Shown here piece after piece: positions 42,773 through 51,613 of a DNA stretch of 51,613 nt. The position numbers and the translations under genes are program-made. The stretch is taken from positions 1 through 51,613 of the forward strand of contig JAJZEC010000022.1 of NCBI GenBank assembly GCA_021805825.1, given 5' to 3'. The stretch is from Pseudomonadota bacterium (GTDB lineage Bacteria > Pseudomonadota > Gammaproteobacteria > Burkholderiales > Burkholderiaceae_C). Position 1 is the first letter of the stretch; every line of letters starts with the position of its first letter. The notes beneath the pieces are model-generated. The model searched no databases, had not been told where the DNA came from, and saw only the letters and a list, made by a program, of their open reading frames with translations.

Positions 42773-43510
42773 TCAAGCCTCGTGGCTGAGCAGTTCCTCG
42801 AGGCCGTCGCGGTCGGTGATCCGCACCTGTCGCTGCGCGACCTGCACCAACCCGGCCTGATGGAAGCGGGACATCAGGCGGCTCACGGTTTCCAGCTTCA
42901 ACCCGAGGTAGCTGCCGATCTCCTCGCGGCTCATGCGCAGCACGAACGCATCGGGCGACAGGCCGCGGGCCTTGTAGCGTTCGGAAAGATCCAGCAGGAA
43001 GCGGGCCAGGCGCTCGTCCGCCTGCATGCTGCCGAGCACGAACTGATCCTGCTGCGCGCGCGCCAGGCGGTTGCCGATCAGGCAGTGGATCTGGTGCTGC
43101 AGGGTCGGCAGTTCGCGCGCGGTGTTCTCCAGCGTGCGCACGTCGATCTCGCAGGCCTCGCTGTCCTCGAGCGCGAGCGCGTCGGTCATGTAGACACGGG
43201 TCGAGAATCCTTCCAGACCCATCAGTTCCCCGGGAACGTGGAAGCCGACGATCTGCTGCCGGCCGTCCGGGCTTCCGACCACCGATTTGAACGACCCCGC
43301 ATGCACGGAGTAGACCTTTTCCATGGATTGCCCGCTCTCGAACAGCCGCTCGCCTTTGGCCAGGCGCACGGTGTTCTGCATGATGTCGCGCATGCGGTTG
43401 AGTTCGTCGGCCGGTAGCGCGATCGGCAGGCAGAAACGGCTCTGGAAGCAGACATCGCAAGGATGCGGCTTGTCCAGCCGGTGGATCGTCGCGGCGGGCG
43501 TGGATTTCAT
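42773..43510 (-). CDS. fnr: FNR/ANR oxygen-responsive transcription regulator
   Basis: 245 residues, Crp/Fnr family. Cys18, Cys21, Cys27 and Cys120 reproduce the spacing of E. coli FNR Cys20, 23, 29 and 122, which hold the oxygen-labile 4Fe-4S cluster. The C-terminal HTH (MSREEIGSYLGLKLETVSRLM) carries the FNR recognition E-x-x-S-R. It should act as a dimer at TTGAT-N4-ATCAA sites; candidate sites lie before ccoG and before fnr itself. ATG 43516 is an alternative start. No clear ribosome site. Confidence 0.95.
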   Translation of the reverse strand: MKSTPAATIHRLDKPHPCDVCFQSRFCLPIALPADELNRMRDIMQNTVRLAKGERLFESGQSMEKVYSVHAGSFKSVVGSPDGRQQIVGFHVPGELMGLEGFSTRVYMTDALALEDSEACEIDVRTLENTARELPTLQHQIHCLIGNRLARAQQDQFVLGSMQADERLARFLLDLSERYKARGLSPDAFVLRMSREEIGSYLGLKLETVSRLMSRFHQAGLVQVAQRQVRITDRDGLEELLSHEA

Positions 43511-43586
43511 GAGCATGGGAGACGATCGGTATGCGCTTGCTTTATATCACGAAAGCGGCGGATGTCGCGCGGGCGCTGGATGCCTT

Positions 43587-43600
43587 CTGATGCAGATCAG
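43587..43600. promoter_or_regulatory. FNR-like palindrome upstream of fnr
   Basis: CTGAT-GCAG-ATCAG, perfect 5-bp arms with a 4-bp spacer, differing from the FNR consensus only in the outer base of each arm. It lies 77 bp before ATG 43510, a fitting place for autoregulation. An FNR-related site such as DNR is also possible. Confidence 0.45.
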
Positions 43601-43665
43601 CCTTTTGGAAACACTTTTGCCCAGCGGGCTGACCTGGGCCTGACAACGGAGCGCGCCTGTCGGCT

Positions 43666-44211
43666 TCAGGCCACCTCGAAGGCCTGCAGGCTCCATCCCC
43701 GACCGGCGCGCAGCTCGCCGAAGTAGCGCCGCAGGGTTTCTCCCACGGCGCGGAAGGCGATGTGTTCCCATGGCACTTCCTCGGCGGAGAACAGCCGGGC
43801 CTCGAGGGTCTCGGCGCCAGGCTGCCATTGCGGGCTCAGCAGGCGCGCTCGATACAGCAGATAGATCTGGTTGACCGGCCGTACGTTGACCACACTGTAC
43901 AGGCCTTGCAGTTCGACCTCGGTGCCGGCTTCCTCCAGGGTTTCGCGCACGGCTCCCTGCTCGCTGGACTCGTCGAGTTCCAGGAAGCCGGCCGGCAGGG
44001 TCCACAGACCCAGGCGTGGCTCGATCGCGCGCCGGCACAGCAGCACCCGGTTCTCCCACTGCGGCAGTGTGCCGACGATGTTGCGCGGGTTTTCGTACTG
44101 AATGTGGGAACAGGCGGTGCACACCGCGCGCGGCAGGCTGTCACCCGTGGGGACGCGGTACTGAACGAGGGCGCCGCAGGCATTGCAATGCCGGATCGGG
44201 GAAGGCTTCAT
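43666..44211 (-). CDS. Nudix hydrolase with N-terminal zinc ribbon
   Basis: 181 residues. The first 35 residues form a zinc ribbon (CNACGALVQYRVPTGDSLPR, then CTACSHIQYENPR), as in NudC-like proteins. The Nudix box GFLELDESSEQGAVRETLEE-AG fits GX5EX7REUXEEXGU with all catalytic residues. Family members hydrolyse nucleoside diphosphates linked to another moiety, such as NADH or ADP-ribose; the exact substrate is unknown. ATG 44211 gives the protein its ribbon close to the N-terminus. It is the gene upstream of fnr on the minus strand. Confidence 0.9.
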   Translation of the reverse strand: MKPSPIRHCNACGALVQYRVPTGDSLPRAVCTACSHIQYENPRNIVGTLPQWENRVLLCRRAIEPRLGLWTLPAGFLELDESSEQGAVRETLEEAGTEVELQGLYSVVNVRPVNQIYLLYRARLLSPQWQPGAETLEARLFSAEEVPWEHIAFRAVGETLRRYFGELRAGRGWSLQAFEVA

Positions 44212-44336
44212 GCGGAATATTGTCGCAGGGCTGGCAGCCAGGGTGCCGGAGGCCTCGGCCGCGGCGCCCGTATCATCGGCGGCCACTTTCGCCCGCGCGG
44301 GCGGCACCGGCCGCCCGGATCGTGCGCTGACCGTCC

Positions 44337-45380
44337 ATGCCCATTGTCTCGATTCCCGCGCTGGGCCTGCGCCTGCAGGCTGCCCCCGACGACAACCTGC
44401 TCAAGGTGCTGCGCCGCCACCGCGTGCCCATCGCGTGGTCGTGCAAGCGCGGGGAGTGCGGCACCTGCAAGTGCGTTCTGGAGGACGGGCAGGTGCGCCT
44501 GGCTGGCTACGAGGAGGACGCGCTGCCGCCGGGGCAGCGCGCGCGCGGCCTGATTCTCGCGTGCAGCAGCAGCCTGGTCGGCGATGTGCGCCTGCGCCTG
44601 GTCGACCCCGACGAGTGGATCGAGCACCCGAAGCGGCACCTGCACTGCCGGGTGCTCGATGTGCGCCGACTCGCGCCCGAGGTGTTCGCGCTGCGCCTGG
44701 GGATCGTCGGCAGCGACGATGCGCGCGGGCCGCTGGTGTTCAGCGCCGGGCAGTACGCCCACCTGCGGGTGCGCGATGCGCAGGGCCTGTGGGTCGGGCG
44801 CGATTTCTCGATGGCCGGCACGCCGGTGGAGGCGGAATACGACGGCCAGCTGGAATTCCACGTCCGGCGCACCGCCACGGGGGCTTTCTCGTCGCTGCTC
44901 GGCGACGGACTGCGGCCTGGCGACGAAGTGCGGGTCGAGGCGCCGATGGGAAGGGCCTACTTCCGTCCGCGACATGCCGGGCCCTTGTACGCGATCAGCG
45001 CCGGCACCGGTCTGGGCGCCATGCTGTCGCTGGTGCAGACCGCGCTGGACAACGGCAAGACCGAGCCGGTGGCGCTGTACGCGGGCTTCCGCAACGTCTC
45101 GGAGGTCTATGGCAGCCAGCACATGGCCGAGATGGAGCGCAGGCACCGCAACTTTCGTGCGCATCTGGTCGTGGAATTCGATTCGCCGCAGGGCATGCGC
45201 GTCGGCCGCGTCGGCGACGCTTTGCTCGCCGATCTCGCGCCACAACCGGCCGGAGCCAAGTTCTACCTGGCCGGCTCACCGTCGATGGTCGATGCGGTCA
45301 GCCGGCAACTGCTGGCGCGCGACGTGCCGGCGGGGGACCTGCATGCCGACGCCTTCTACGCGCCGGGCCCGGCGGATTGA
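44337..45380 (+). CDS. ferredoxin-fused FAD/NAD(P) oxidoreductase
   Basis: 347 residues. N-terminal plant-type 2Fe-2S ferredoxin with CKRGECGTC and a fourth Cys in GLILACSSS, then FAD-binding domain (VGRDFSMAG, in the RxYS-like position) and NAD(P)-binding domain (AISAGTGLGAMLSLVQ, YLAGSPSMVDAVSRQL). The architecture matches reductase subunits of monooxygenases and AscD/RfbI-type CDP-sugar dehydrase reductases. No monooxygenase subunit is beside it. RfbI-like activity could connect to the CDP-sugar locus 18 kb away, but that is speculation. Divergent from the Nudix gene. Confidence 0.88.
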   Translation: MPIVSIPALGLRLQAAPDDNLLKVLRRHRVPIAWSCKRGECGTCKCVLEDGQVRLAGYEEDALPPGQRARGLILACSSSLVGDVRLRLVDPDEWIEHPKRHLHCRVLDVRRLAPEVFALRLGIVGSDDARGPLVFSAGQYAHLRVRDAQGLWVGRDFSMAGTPVEAEYDGQLEFHVRRTATGAFSSLLGDGLRPGDEVRVEAPMGRAYFRPRHAGPLYAISAGTGLGAMLSLVQTALDNGKTEPVALYAGFRNVSEVYGSQHMAEMERRHRNFRAHLVVEFDSPQGMRVGRVGDALLADLAPQPAGAKFYLAGSPSMVDAVSRQLLARDVPAGDLHADAFYAPGPAD

Positions 45381-45882
45381 TTCCGCGGCGTGGCGTTGCG
45401 TGCTGCCGACAGTAGACGGGACGCTGCCTGGGGACTGCGCACAGCTGCGTGGATCGCGTGGGTTACAATCGGGCCGAACGTGTGTGCCGGACGCCAGCGC
45501 GGTGCGGCCCTGCGAATCCAGGCCGGCTTGATGCCCGCCGGGAAGGGCAGGGAAGGGAAGCGCTCGGCGGCCAGCGGATCCACCGGGAACTTGCGCCGGG
45601 ACTTGGCGGGCTTGCGGGCTTGCGTCCCTTCGCTCTGCGGATGCGGCGCGGGCCGATGCGCAGGAACCCGGTTCCCGTGATGCGGATTCGGATGCGGATG
45701 CGGCGGGCTGTTGCCGCGTCGGGTTCGCGCCGCGTTTCGCTTCGTGGTGGCTCCGCAGGCTGGCGCAAGGTCTCAAGGTGGCGGGCGCACGCGCCTGCCG
45801 CAAGCCACGGCGAACAACGAAGGCTCCATCGGCACCGGAAGCTGCGGCGCCGTATGAGGCGCATCCTGCGCTCCAATCCTAT
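45381..45882. other. 500-bp gene-free stretch before the inverted-repeat element
   Basis: Open frames exist on both strands but are Arg/Ser-rich with no recognisable product or ribosome site, so I call none. Visible features are GGGTTACAAT at 45460-45469, a good -10-like element on the plus strand, and imperfect GCGGAT hexamer repeats near 45680-45705. A long leader or a non-coding RNA starting near 45475 is possible. Confidence 0.4.
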
Positions 45883-46062
45883 TGTCCTGTCCCGCTCATG
45901 ACTGTCATTTCGCTGGGCCGTATCGGGGCGCAGGCAAGGCGCGCCCGCAACGCATCCTGCGCCCCGATACGGCCCAGCCCGAAGGGTTCGGCGCCTGCGG
46001 GCGGACGCCGATCGCTCCCGCAGGTACACGAACGAAATGACAGTGCGTAGCGGGACAGGACA
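45883..46062. repeat. 180-bp nested inverted-repeat element
   Basis: Outer arms TGTCCTGTCCCGCT (45883-45896) and its exact complement (46049-46062). Next, ACTGTCATTTCG (45901-45912) pairs with CGAAATGACAGT (46033-46044). Then an inner perfect 22-bp pair at 45913-45934 and 45956-45977. A 55-bp tract in the right half (45978-46032) has no partner, as though inserted. The element ends nine bases before scpB. It resembles a REP- or MITE-like element; no clear target duplication was seen. Confidence 0.85.
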
Positions 46063-46071
46063 CTAGCCAGC

Positions 46072-46734
46072 ATGGATACTGCATGGGCCAAGCGGGTCAT
46101 CGAGACCGCGCTGCTGTGTGCCACTCAGGCGCTGAGTGTCGCGGCCCTGCGCGGGCTGTTCGACGAACAGCTCGACGCCGCCAGCGTGCGCGCACTGCTG
46201 GAGGAGTTGCAGCGGGACTGGAGCGAGCGCGGAATCGAGCTGCGGGAACTCAGCTCGGGATGGCGCTTCCAGAGCCGCGAGGACATGCAGCCCTACCTGC
46301 AACGTCTGGCGCCGGAACGCCCGCCGCGCTATTCGCGGGCCGTGCAGGAGACGCTGGCGATCATCGCCCATCGGCAGCCGGTCACCCGCGGCGAGATCGA
46401 GGACATCCGTGGGGTCGCGGTCAACGCCCAGATCCTGCGCCAACTCGAGGAGCGAGGCTGGATTGAAGCCATCGGCCATCGCGAAACTCCAGGGCGCCCG
46501 CTGCTGTACGCGACGACCCGCCAATTCCTCGACGACCTCGGGCTGCGTGCGCTGGAGGAAATCCAGGCGCCGCCGCTGGAGCAGGAACACGCGCGGCAGA
46601 TCGAACTGCTCGCGTCGCCCGAAGGTCGCTCCGATGCGCAGCCCGGGGCGGCTGGGGCGAGCCTGGACGCCGATCCGCCGCAGCCCGCGGCTTCCGTGGC
46701 CTCGGCATCGGAACTGCCACACTCCGGGAAGTGA
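46072..46734 (+). CDS. scpB: ScpB chromosome segregation and condensation protein
   Basis: 220 residues. ScpB is the winged-helix kleisin-interacting subunit of the SMC-ScpAB condensin. The first winged helix includes [20 protein letters not shown]; the second contains [20 protein letters not shown], then [20 protein letters not shown] and [18 protein letters not shown], which are very typical. The last 45 residues are a low-complexity Ala/Pro/Ser tail. It opens the scpB-rluB-ndk-rlmN-pilF-rodZ block. No scpA lies upstream; instead an inverted-repeat element is placed immediately before it. Confidence 0.95.
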   Translation: MDTAWAKRVIETALLCATQALSVAALRGLFDEQLDAASVRALLEELQRDWSERGIELRELSSGWRFQSREDMQPYLQRLAPERPPRYSRAVQETLAIIAHRQPVTRGEIEDIRGVAVNAQILRQLEERGWIEAIGHRETPGRPLLYATTRQFLDDLGLRALEEIQAPPLEQEHARQIELLASPEGRSDAQPGAAGASLDADPPQPAASVASASELPHSGK

Positions 46735-46757
46735 CCTCTTTTCAACCTGAACTCCTT

Positions 46758-48419
46758 ATGTCCGATCCAGATCAAGTCCAGCTGACGGCCGCGGTGCCCG
46801 AGCAAGTCACCGAGGCGCCCGCGGCGCAGCAGCCTGCGCAAGACTCCGCGCAGCCGCACCGTGACGGTGCGCGCCGGCGCAGCCGCCGACGCGGTGGCCG
46901 CGTCCAGCGCGAGGCCGCGGGCGCTGCGGCCTCCGCGCCGGCCGAAGGAACGGACGAGGCCCCGGCGGGCGGGGCTTCCTCCGATCGTGCCGGCCAGGGC
47001 GCGCGCCCGCGCGGCGCGCCCCGGCCTGCCGAGCGGGCGCCGCTGCCCGCGGTGCGCATCGAAGAGGTGGTGTCGGGAGACTTCGACCGGGCGGTCGAGC
47101 TCGCGGACACGAGCGCGCCGGGGCTGCGCAGAGTGCTGGCGCCGTCGCCGGAGGCACCCAAGCTGCACAAGGTGCTGGCTCAGGGCGGGATCGGTTCCAG
47201 GCGCGAAATGGAGGAACTGATCCAGGAGGGTCGCGTGTCCGTGAACGGAGAGCCGGCGCATCTCGGGCAGCGCATCCAGCCAGGCGACCAGATCCGGGTC
47301 AATGGCAAACCCCTGAAGATCCGCATTTCGGCGCCTCCGGCGCGCGTGCTGGTGTACCACAAGCCGGTCGGCGAAGTGGTGACCTTCAAGGATCCCGAAG
47401 GACGGCCCACGGTCTTCCGCAACCTGCCGCGGGTGCACAACGCCAAGTGGACCGCGGTGGGCCGGCTGGACATCAACACCGAGGGCCTGCTGCTGCTGAC
47501 GACCTCGGGCGAACTGGCGAACAAGCTGATGCACCCCAGTCAGGGCGTCGAGCGGGAGTACGCGGTGCGGGTGCTGGGCCAGCTCGATGACGCGCAGCGC
47601 CAGCGCCTGCTCGAAGGCGTCGAACTCAGCGACGGGCCGGCGCGCTTTCTGAGCCTCGAGGAGGCCGGAGGTGAAGGCGCCAACCGCTGGTGGCGCGCGG
47701 TCATCGGCGAGGGTCGAAACCGCGAGGTGCGCCGGCTGTTCGAGGCCGTGGGCCTGACGGTCAGCCGTCTGATCCGGGTGCGCTACGGCTCGATCAGCCT
47801 GCCTGCGGGGCTGCGTCGAGGGGATTTCGGGGAAATCGATCGCGAGGATGTCAAGGCGCTGATGGCGCGCGCCGGCCTCGCAGCGGCTCCGGGCAACCGG
47901 CGCAAGTCGGGACGCGCTGCGCCGGGGCAGGGCGCGGGGCAGGGCGCGGGGCAGGGCGCGGGGCAGGGCGCGGGGCCGGCGAGGCGCAAGGGCGGCGCAC
48001 GCGAAGAGCCGCGGGCCGGCGGGCGTGGTGAACGCGCCGAACGAGGTGAGCGCGGTGAGCGCGGTGAGCGCGAGCCGGGCCCGAACAGCTACGCGATGAG
48101 CGCGGTCGACGCCTTGTTCGGCCGCGCCAGCCGCGAAGCACGGTTGGCCACCCTGCGTCATGCGGCGATGGATGAGGAGAGCGAACTGCCCGAACGCGAG
48201 CCGGGCCCGAACAGCTACGCGATGAGCGCGGTCGACGCGCTGTTCGGCAAGTCCGCGGCAGGGCGCGGGGCCCCGCGTGGCCCCCGCGGCGCCGAGCGTG
48301 GACGCAAGCCGGCACGCAAGGGCCCGCCGCAGCCCGATTCCTCGCGCTCGGCGCTGGGCGCTGGGCAACCGCAGGGCCACCGGAGCGGCGCCGCGAAGCG
48401 CCGCAACCATTCGCGCTGA
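46758..48419 (+). CDS. rluB: RluB-type 23S rRNA pseudouridine synthase with long repetitive tail
   Basis: About 553 residues. RluB modifies U2605 of 23S rRNA. An N-terminal low-complexity region is followed by the S4 domain ([20 protein letters not shown]) and the RsuA-family catalytic domain with [14 protein letters not shown] (catalytic Asp) and [10 protein letters not shown]. The last 180 residues are disordered: GQGA repeats, ERGERGE repeats and two copies of [20 protein letters not shown]. coli RluB is shorter, about 290 residues, with a modest basic tail. A GTG at 46731, overlapping the scpB stop, is an alternative start. Confidence 0.93.
   Translation: MSDPDQVQLTAAVPEQVTEAPAAQQPAQDSAQPHRDGARRRSRRRGGRVQREAAGAAASAPAEGTDEAPAGGASSDRAGQGARPRGAPRPAERAPLPAVRIEEVVSGDFDRAVELADTSAPGLRRVLAPSPEAPKLHKVLAQGGIGSRREMEELIQEGRVSVNGEPAHLGQRIQPGDQIRVNGKPLKIRISAPPARVLVYHKPVGEVVTFKDPEGRPTVFRNLPRVHNAKWTAVGRLDINTEGLLLLTTSGELANKLMHPSQGVEREYAVRVLGQLDDAQRQRLLEGVELSDGPARFLSLEEAGGEGANRWWRAVIGEGRNREVRRLFEAVGLTVSRLIRVRYGSISLPAGLRRGDFGEIDREDVKALMARAGLAAAPGNRRKSGRAAPGQGAGQGAGQGAGQGAGPARRKGGAREEPRAGGRGERAERGERGERGEREPGPNSYAMSAVDALFGRASREARLATLRHAAMDEESELPEREPGPNSYAMSAVDALFGKSAAGRGAPRGPRGAERGRKPARKGPPQPDSSRSALGAGQPQGHRSGAAKRRNHSR
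47924..47971 (+). repeat. 12-bp tandem repeat, four copies, in rluB
   Basis: GGGGCAGGGCGC repeated four times without change, encoding GQGA units in the rluB tail. Copy number is likely variable by slippage; being a multiple of three, it would not shift the frame. Confidence 0.95.
48066..48248 (+). repeat. 57-bp direct duplication in the rluB tail
   Basis: 48066-48122 and 48192-48248 encode the same [19 protein letters not shown] segment, almost identical at the DNA level (third-position changes). They are spaced 126 bp apart. Confidence 0.9.
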
Positions 48420-48508
48420 ACGCCAGGCCCGCTCCGCTGTTCGCCGGGATTCCCGACCCATCGGGGCGTCTCAGCCTTCGATGGAGTGCAGCGGACTTGG
48501 CGGGCGAC

Positions 48509-48515
48509 TTACAAT
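48509..48515 (+). promoter_or_regulatory. -10-like element before ndk
   Basis: GACTTACAATTTCC contains TTACAAT, 36 bp upstream of the ndk ATG, in an otherwise GC-rich gap. A clear -35 was not seen. The AT-rich leader after it ends in a GGAGGAA ribosome site. Confidence 0.4.
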
Positions 48516-48550
48516 TTCCGCTTAATTTCTTGAAAACTGGAGGAAATCCG

Positions 48551-48970
48551 ATGGAGCGCACGCTCTCGATCATCAAGCCCGATGCCGTGGCGAAGAATTG
48601 CATTGGAAAAATCATCGATCGCTTCGAGTCGGCCGGACTGAAGGTCGTCGCTGCGCGCATGATGCACCTGTCGCGCGCCGAGGCCGAGGGCTTTTATGCC
48701 GTGCACAAGGATCGTCCGTTCTTTCGCGACCTGGTGGAATTCATGGTCTCCGGGCCGGTGCTGGTGCAGGTGCTGGAAGGCCCTGATGCGATTGCCCGGA
48801 ACAGGGAGTTGATGGGAGCGACCGATCCCAAGAAGGCAGCGCCCGGGACGATTCGTGCCGATTTCGCCGACAGCATCGACGCCAACGCCGTCCACGGTTC
48901 CGACAGCGCCGAGAACGCGGCGACGGAAATTGCGTTCTTCTTTCCGGCGAATTGGATTTTCTCGCGCTGA
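48551..48970 (+). CDS. ndk: nucleoside diphosphate kinase
   Basis: 139 residues, standard Ndk length. It transfers phosphate between NTPs and NDPs through a phospho-His. [15 protein letters not shown] at the start, then [39 protein letters not shown] and [16 protein letters not shown] with the active-site His. GGAGG lies seven bases before ATG 48551. Part of the conserved core block. Confidence 0.97.
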   Translation: MERTLSIIKPDAVAKNCIGKIIDRFESAGLKVVAARMMHLSRAEAEGFYAVHKDRPFFRDLVEFMVSGPVLVQVLEGPDAIARNRELMGATDPKKAAPGTIRADFADSIDANAVHGSDSAENAATEIAFFFPANWIFSR

Positions 48971-48998
48971 GTCTCCCTTCGTTGCCGAGCCCCGCGCC

Positions 48999-50144
48999 AT
49001 GACGCTAGCCGACGCCAACCTGCTGGAGTACGACAAGGCCGCCCTGGTCGAATGGTTCGGCCGCGCGGGGCACAAGGCCTTTCGCGCGCGGCAGGCCATG
49101 CACTGGGTGCACCAGCGCGGAGCCGCCGATTTCGGCGCGATGAGCGACCTCGCGCGGCCCTTGCGTGAATGGCTGCAGCAGCATGCCTGCGTGCGTGCGG
49201 CGCCGCTGCTGACCGAGCAGCGTTCGCGCGACGGCACGGTGAAGTGGCTGTTCGATGTCGGCGGTGGAAACGCTGTCGAATCGGTGTTCATTCCCGAGGT
49301 CGCGCGCAACACCCTGTGCGTATCCTCGCAGGCCGGATGCGCGATGGCCTGCAGCTTCTGTTCCACCGGGGCGCAGGGATTCAGCCGCAACCTGAGCACT
49401 GCGGAAATCATCGGCCAGTTGTGGTGGGCCGAGTTCAGCATGCGCCAGCGCCTGGGGCTGGGCGATGGTGAGCGCGCGATTTCCAATGTGGTGATGATGG
49501 GCATGGGCGAGCCGCTGCAGAACTACGGGGCGCTGCTTCCGGCCCTGCGCCTGATGCTCGACGACGACGCCTACGGACTGTCCCGGCGCAGGGTCACCGT
49601 GTCGACCTCGGGCGTGGTGCCGATGATCGACCGGCTGGCCGGCGACTGCCCGGTGGCGCTGGCGGTGTCGCTGCATGCGCCGGACGATGCGCTGCGCGAC
49701 CAGCTGGTGCCCCTGAACCGCAAGTATCCGCTGGCCGAACTGCTGTCCGCCTGCGAACGCTACCTGCGGCATGCGCCGCGGGATTTCCTGACCATCGAAT
49801 ACTGCCTGCTCGACGGGGTCAACGACGGCCCGCGGCATGCCCGCGCGCTGCTCGAGCTGATGCGCGGGCGCTTCCCCTGGAAGTGCAACCTGATTCCCTT
49901 CAACCCCTTTCCCGGAAGCGCGCTGCGCCGCACCTCGGCGCGGCGCGTGGCCGATTTTGCCGCCATCCTGACCGAGGCCGGCATCGTCGCCACGGTGCGC
50001 AAGACACGGGGAGACGACATCGACGCGGCCTGCGGGCAACTGGCCGGGGAGGTGCAGGATCGCACCACCCGTCATGGGCGTCGCGTGGTGCCGATCGCCC
50101 GTGACGGCCGACCATCTGCAGCGAACGAGGGATGCACAGCATGA
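48999..50144 (+). CDS. rlmN: RlmN dual-specificity RNA methyltransferase
   Basis: 381 residues. Radical-SAM enzyme that makes m2A at 23S rRNA A2503 and tRNA A37. The cluster motif CAMACSFC (CxxxCxxC) lies in [25 protein letters not shown] follows, and the second catalytic Cys is in AACGQLAGE near the C-terminus. The N-terminal domain ([18 protein letters not shown]) is family-typical. ATG 48999 fits the usual start, 28 bp after ndk. The stop overlaps the pilF start by four bases (ATGA). Confidence 0.96.
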   Translation: MTLADANLLEYDKAALVEWFGRAGHKAFRARQAMHWVHQRGAADFGAMSDLARPLREWLQQHACVRAAPLLTEQRSRDGTVKWLFDVGGGNAVESVFIPEVARNTLCVSSQAGCAMACSFCSTGAQGFSRNLSTAEIIGQLWWAEFSMRQRLGLGDGERAISNVVMMGMGEPLQNYGALLPALRLMLDDDAYGLSRRRVTVSTSGVVPMIDRLAGDCPVALAVSLHAPDDALRDQLVPLNRKYPLAELLSACERYLRHAPRDFLTIEYCLLDGVNDGPRHARALLELMRGRFPWKCNLIPFNPFPGSALRRTSARRVADFAAILTEAGIVATVRKTRGDDIDAACGQLAGEVQDRTTRHGRRVVPIARDGRPSAANEGCTA

Positions 50145-50995
50145 ATGCTCGCGACTTGTCATCGATCGCCATCCAGCGCCGCGGCGCGCGCGACTGGCTT
50201 GCCATCCTGCTCGTCGGCCTTGCGCTGGGCTGGCTCGGCGGCTGCGCCGCGCCGAACCGCGGCGGCAACTACGCGACGGCACAATCCGGGGCCGCCGCGA
50301 GCGCCGCCGACAAGAGCGCCCGCATTCGCCTCGAACTGGCCGAGGGCTATTACCAGCGCGGCCAACCCGACGTCGCGCTGCAGGAAGTGCACAAGGCCCT
50401 GTCCGACGACCCGGGCTACGTTCCCGCCTACACCATGCGCGCCCTGATCGAAATGAGCATGGGCCAGGATGCCCAGGCCGAGGCCAGTTTCCGCAAGGCG
50501 CTCTCGCTGGCGCCCGACAACCCGGACACCCTGCACAACTATGGATGGTTCCTGTGTTCCGCCAAGCGCTACCGGGAATCCTTCGGCATGTTCCGCAAGG
50601 CCCTGGCGGTACCCGGATACCGCAAGGCCGAGCGTACCGATCTGGCCTATGGCGTCTGCCAGTACCGCGCCGGCGACCTTTCGGGGGCGGAGAAGACCCT
50701 GCGTGAAGGTTTTGCGATCGATCCGGCCAACCCGGCGCTGGCCACGAACCTGGCCATGGTGCAGTACCTTCGTCATGAGTACAAGCAGGCGATCTTCTAC
50801 ATCCGTCGGGTCAATGCCAGCGGCAGCGCCAACGCGCAGACGCTGTGGCTGGGCATCCTGATCGCGCGCCACGCGGGAGACGCGCAGGACGCCGCCGCAT
50901 GGACCAACCTCCTGGTCAACAAGTACCCGGATTCCAACGAGGCCATCGCCGCACAGCAGGGTCATTTCGACGACTCCGCGCTGCTGCCGCACTGA
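50141..50995 (+). CDS. pilF: PilF/PilW type IV pilus biogenesis lipoprotein
   Basis: 284 residues. TPR-repeat outer-membrane lipoprotein that pilots the PilQ secretin. Signal segment [19 protein letters not shown] with lipobox LGGC. Several TPR units follow ([54 protein letters not shown]), with the PilF-typical NYGWFLC. ATG 50141 overlaps the rlmN stop (ATGA) with GAGGG nine bases upstream; ATG 50132 is an alternative. Next to rodZ as in other Burkholderiales. Confidence 0.93.
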   Translation: MNARDLSSIAIQRRGARDWLAILLVGLALGWLGGCAAPNRGGNYATAQSGAAASAADKSARIRLELAEGYYQRGQPDVALQEVHKALSDDPGYVPAYTMRALIEMSMGQDAQAEASFRKALSLAPDNPDTLHNYGWFLCSAKRYRESFGMFRKALAVPGYRKAERTDLAYGVCQYRAGDLSGAEKTLREGFAIDPANPALATNLAMVQYLRHEYKQAIFYIRRVNASGSANAQTLWLGILIARHAGDAQDAAAWTNLLVNKYPDSNEAIAAQQGHFDDSALLPH

Positions 50996-51002
50996 AGCAC
51001 CG

Positions 51003-51613
51003 TGGCGAATCGCACACCTGAATCCCTGGCGAGCGGGCAGGGCGATGCCGGCGCCGATGTGCAGGCTCGCCAGCAGGCCGGCGCACTGCTGCGGGAGGCG
51101 CGCGAGGCTGCGCAGCGCAGCGTGGCGGAGCTTGCCACGCAACTGAAGGTGGCTTCCGAGAAGATCGTCGCCCTCGAATCCGGGGACTGGAGCAGGCTCC
51201 ACGGCGATGCCCACGCGCGCGGCTTGCTGCGCGCGGCCGCGCGCGCCGTGCACGCCGACCCCGAGGCGGTGCTGCAGCCCTTGCCTCCGGCCTTCGTGGC
51301 TGGTGCGCCGATGTTCCCCGGCCGTGGCGCGAGCCTGCTGCCTGGGCGTGCTCCGACTCCTGTGGGAACGCATTCGGGGGGCACGCGCCTGGTCTGGGTG
51401 GCTCTGGTTTTGCTGCTGCTGGCGCTGGCGCTGCTCTATCTGCCGCGCAGCGCGAGCATCAGCCACTGGCTGCAGCGCCTGCGCGCGCGCGAGCATGGCG
51501 GCCCGGCGCCGGCCCACCTGCTCGCACCCGCGCACCATGCGCTGGCCGGCAGTGGCGCGTCGGCCGCGGCGCTGCCGAAGCGTGCCGGTGCCTTCGCACC
51601 GGCTGCCGCGGCT
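51003..51613 (+). CDS. rodZ: RodZ-like cytoskeletal protein, cut by the window edge
   Basis: Runs off the right edge; 203 residues are visible from GTG 51003. The N-terminal helix-turn-helix Cro-like domain (ALLREAREAAQRSVAELATQ and LKVASEKIVALESGDWSRLH) is the MreB-binding HTH_25 of RodZ. A linker and one transmembrane helix (LVWVALVLLLLALALLYL) follow at about residues 138-155, then an Ala/Pro/His-rich periplasmic start. The gene order after pilF supports RodZ over other HTH proteins. Confidence 0.85.

Noticed and set aside
45463-46029. Minus-strand frame of 188 codons in the gene-free gap
   Set aside because: About a quarter arginine, crosses the inverted-repeat element, no ribosome site and no recognisable domain.
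47924-47971. CRISPR-like repeat cluster
   Set aside because: The 12-bp units are contiguous without spacers and encode a GQGA protein repeat inside rluB.

Overview
The window is about 51.6 kb of GC-rich DNA that reads as a betaproteobacterial chromosome, most likely order Burkholderiales. The main reasons are the gene order scpB-rluB-ndk-rlmN-pilF-rodZ at the right end, the FNR-type regulator next to ccoG, and the fdxA plus ferredoxin-NADP reductase pair. The genus cannot be fixed by eye. Long antisense reading frames are everywhere because of the GC content; I treated them as shadows.

Left end (1-3.3 kb) is accessory DNA. It holds tandem repeats resembling an insertion-sequence end, a complete AbiEi/AbiEii toxin-antitoxin pair, the remnant of a HicB-type antitoxin and a YHYH-domain lipoprotein. 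From 3.3 to 7.4 kb lies a likely light/oxidative-stress group: an SDR protein and an FeS-type photolyase that share the same palindrome in their upstream regions, a YceI-like lipoprotein and a PaiB-like flavoprotein. From 7.4 to 11.3 kb there are small envelope proteins, a GDSL lipoprotein esterase and a LysE-type exporter.

From 11.4 to 14.5 kb is a copper module: CueR overlapping CopA, with a CopZ-like chaperone domain fused in frame to the end of CopA behind its own Shine-Dalgarno sequence and ATG. Two divergent c-di-GMP enzymes follow (14.6-18.5 kb), then an unknown protein and a cyclase-like/FHA protein. Next to them is a 12-kb surface polysaccharide locus (20.1-32.3 kb): a WcaJ-type initiating transferase, glycosyltransferases, a Wzm/Wzt ABC exporter, a CDP-sugar pathway (RfbF, two SDR enzymes, an RmlC-like epimerase, an LhgO-like FAD oxidoreductase) and an acyltransferase. 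No recognisable CDP-glucose 4,6-dehydratase is present, and the pathway does not match a textbook sugar.

The right part (32.4-51.6 kb) is mostly core genome: ferredoxin and its reductase, an acyl-CoA synthetase, an APC transporter, an MBL hydrolase, Tex, a CcoG that lacks its usual C-terminal domain, a small membrane protein, FNR, a Nudix hydrolase and a ferredoxin-fused reductase. A 0.7-kb gene-free stretch with a 180-bp inverted-repeat element follows, then the scpB-to-rodZ block. FNR-type boxes lie upstream of ccoG and of fnr. No tRNA, rRNA or CRISPR array was seen.
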